Assembly: GCA_026770585.1 (NCBI GenBank)
Contig: MU646385.1
Location: forward strand, 713,541-728,421
DNA from: Baffinella frigidus
Lineage: Eukaryota; Cryptophyceae; Cryptomonadales; Baffinellaceae
Direction of reading: 5' to 3'
DNA length: 14,881 bases
Both the position numbers and the translations under genes were made by a program. Shown here in pieces: positions 13,974-14,881 of the stretch. The notes under the pieces are model-generated. The model was not told the DNA's origin, ran no database searches, and saw only the letters and a list, made by a program, of their open reading frames with translations. Each line of letters starts with the position of its first letter. Position 1 is the stretch's first letter.

Positions 13974-14035
13974 GGGTTAGGCATCGAACCCCTCACCCTC
14001 GACGTACGAGCCCTCTCCCAGCCCAGCGTCTTGGA
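13974..14035 (-). other. tRNA-like remnant, possible SINE head
   Basis: On the minus strand GGTTCGATGCC (13990-13980) matches the tRNA/Pol III B box. About 40 bases upstream, ACGCTGGGCTGGGAGAGG (14029-14012) resembles a tRNA D-arm/A-box region, and CTC-GTACGTC-GAG between them mimics an anticodon arm. The acceptor stem does not pair and the T stem is broken, so it is not a functional tRNA. The CT-rich simple repeat immediately 3' on the same strand is the arrangement expected of a tRNA-derived SINE with a simple-repeat tail. Confidence 0.4.
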
Positions 14036-14236
14036 GATGTGGTACAAGAGGGCGCCACCTCTAACCCAGAATCCCTAAAGAGGGCGCGAGGGCGCTTAAC
14101 CCAAACCCGAATCCCTATTCCCCAATCTCTAACCTCGAGCTCCAAACCCTCATCCCTGTCCCATCTGCCCCCTCGTTCAATATTTCACTCGGAGCCACAA
14201 CATTTCGCAGTAGCCAACTCCCCCTGAAATCTAGCG
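14036..14236. other. Intergenic stretch, no gene
   Basis: AGAGGGCGC is repeated (about 14047 and 14080), followed by ACCC/AATCCC units that look like very degenerate telomeric heptamers. No coding signal is seen. Confidence 0.45.
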
Positions 14237-14361
14237 CCTTAAGTCAAATGCCTGGTCCCAGACCAGGGTCCATCTAAACGAAATCAGGGGAACGTTGACG
14301 TAGGTGAGCTAGTTGACTTAGCTTAAATCTTGTGGGTCGGAGTGTATTTGTACCCCGGGCT
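14237..14361 (-). repeat. 130-bp dispersed repeat, copy 2 (inverted relative to 3350-3481)
   Basis: Reverse complement of copy 1 with scattered substitutions. The hairpin CCTGGTC-CCA-GACCAGG is at 14251-14267, at the same alignment position and with the same 7-bp stem and 3-base loop as in copy 1. The nine central bases are all different. About 10.8 kb separate the copies. Confidence 0.85.
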
Positions 14362-14385
14362 AAACCTGGAAAATGCTTCTCTCAC

Positions 14386-14460
14386 AGTACAGTTTATCTC
14401 AAGGCTTCACTCAAAGTACAGTTGATCTCTCAAGGCTTCACTCAGAGTACATTTTATCTA
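14386..14460 (+). repeat. Tandem 29-31-bp repeat
   Basis: Units start AGTACAGTTTATCTC (14386), AGTACAGTTGATCTCT (14415) and AGTACATTTTATCT (14446). The first two continue with CAAGGCTTCACTCA. The third is truncated. Confidence 0.75.
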
Positions 14461-14652
14461 TCAGGTGTAAAACCTTGTGCAGTGGTCTATTGTAGAAGTC
14501 GGCTTGGATTCGGGATCGGGTCGGGGAATTCCAAGGAAACGAACTTTTATGCTATGCTAGGCATGGTTTTATGCCGAGATAGTGTCACCCACTCTTAACA
14601 TGCCACAAAACGACGCAATTTGGTCGGAATTTCCTTGGAGCCATTCAGCCGA
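14461..14652. other. Intergenic stretch, no gene
   Basis: Nothing recognisable. AAACGACGCAATT near 14613 also occurs near 75, which is within chance expectation for a window of this size. Confidence 0.5.
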
Positions 14653-14881
14653 CCCTACACCCCAAACCCCCAACCCCAAACCCCAAACCCCAAACCCTAA
14701 ACCCCAAACACCAAACCCCAAACCCTAAACCCTTAACCATAAACCATAAACCCTAAACCCTAAACCCTAAAACACAGTGGCATCATACCATAAACCATAA
14801 ACCATAAACCCTAAACCATAAACCCTGAACCATACACCCTAAACCCTAAACCCCAAAACACAGTGGCGTCACACCATAAAC
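14653..14881 (+). repeat. Telomeric array in CCCTAAA orientation with 86-bp higher-order repeat, tract 6
   Basis: CCCCAAA, CCCTAAA and CCATAAA heptamers predominate. The non-telomeric insert AAAACACAGTGGCRTCAYAC begins at 14769 and again at 14855, giving an 86-base higher-order period. The array runs off the window end. Confidence 0.88.

Noticed and set aside
13974-14035. Functional tRNA gene on the minus strand
   Set aside because: B box is good, but the acceptor stem cannot pair and the T stem is broken; reported only as a tRNA-like remnant.
13787-14047. Minus-strand 86-residue frame rich in Ser/Leu/Pro
   Set aside because: Translation of the GA/CT microsatellite.
75-14625. Shared 13-mer AAACGACGCAATT near both window ends
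   Set aside because: A few 13-base matches are expected by chance in a window this long, and the flanks do not match.

Overview
The window looks like subtelomeric DNA from a nuclear chromosome of a eukaryotic alga. Three observations support this. Long, partly degenerate arrays of the plant/algal-type telomere heptamer TTTAGGG/CCCTAAA fill about 2.9 kb in six tracts. There is an RWP-RK transcription-factor gene, a family found in green plants and several algal and protist groups. Exon 1 of a membrane protein starts with a signal peptide whose predicted cleavage point reads ASA|F, the 'ASAF' plastid-targeting signature of algae with secondary red plastids. A cryptophyte fits all three best; a haptophyte, another red-plastid alga or a dinoflagellate cannot be excluded. 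Nothing looks bacterial: no operons, no Shine-Dalgarno-led genes, and a likely GT-AG intron.

Layout. 1-717: AT-rich upstream DNA with several short perfect hairpins. 808-1491: RWP-RK gene (+), compact and apparently intronless, with an AATAAA about 105 bases after the stop. 1492-3570: no gene; a patchwork of inverted-repeat (foldback) elements, namely a 105-bp-arm pair at 1724/2359, a nested 165-bp element at 1997-2161, an AT-rich foldback at 2549-2684, a 37-bp-arm pair at 2844/3114, and a 130-bp repeat at 3350-3481 that recurs inverted at 14237-14361. 3574-5500: CCCTAAA-type arrays interrupted by a 540-bp unique island. 5511-6523: unrecognised intergenic DNA ending in a second copy of the 'TACCTCGCTCATAAGA' foldback family. 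6524-8776: a 2.25-kb block bounded by a 79-bp inverted repeat. It holds a minus-strand gene fragment (6614-7219) that starts where a TTTAGGG array begins; that array then meets CCCTAAA arrays head to head. 8101-9412: two members of a GTGGCCGACGA-ended, MITE-like family. 9600-12240: a hairpin element and four copies of a previously unnamed repeat, three of them in a direct array. 12290-12960: ACGCGT-rich minisatellite and a GC-rich tandem duplication. 13106-13577: first exon of a plastid-targeted, major-facilitator/FLVCR-like membrane protein, followed by a 20/40-bp minisatellite, a GA-rich microsatellite and a tRNA-like (possibly SINE) remnant. 14653-14881: another CCCTAAA array with an 86-bp higher-order period, running off the end.

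There are only three supportable protein-coding segments and they do not form a pathway. The main interest is structural. The head-to-head telomeric arrays inside matching inverted repeats resemble the scar of a telomere-telomere fusion. Several families of foldback or MITE-like elements are packed between interstitial telomere tracts. Two copies of one repeat keep a hairpin although the nine central bases have been completely replaced.
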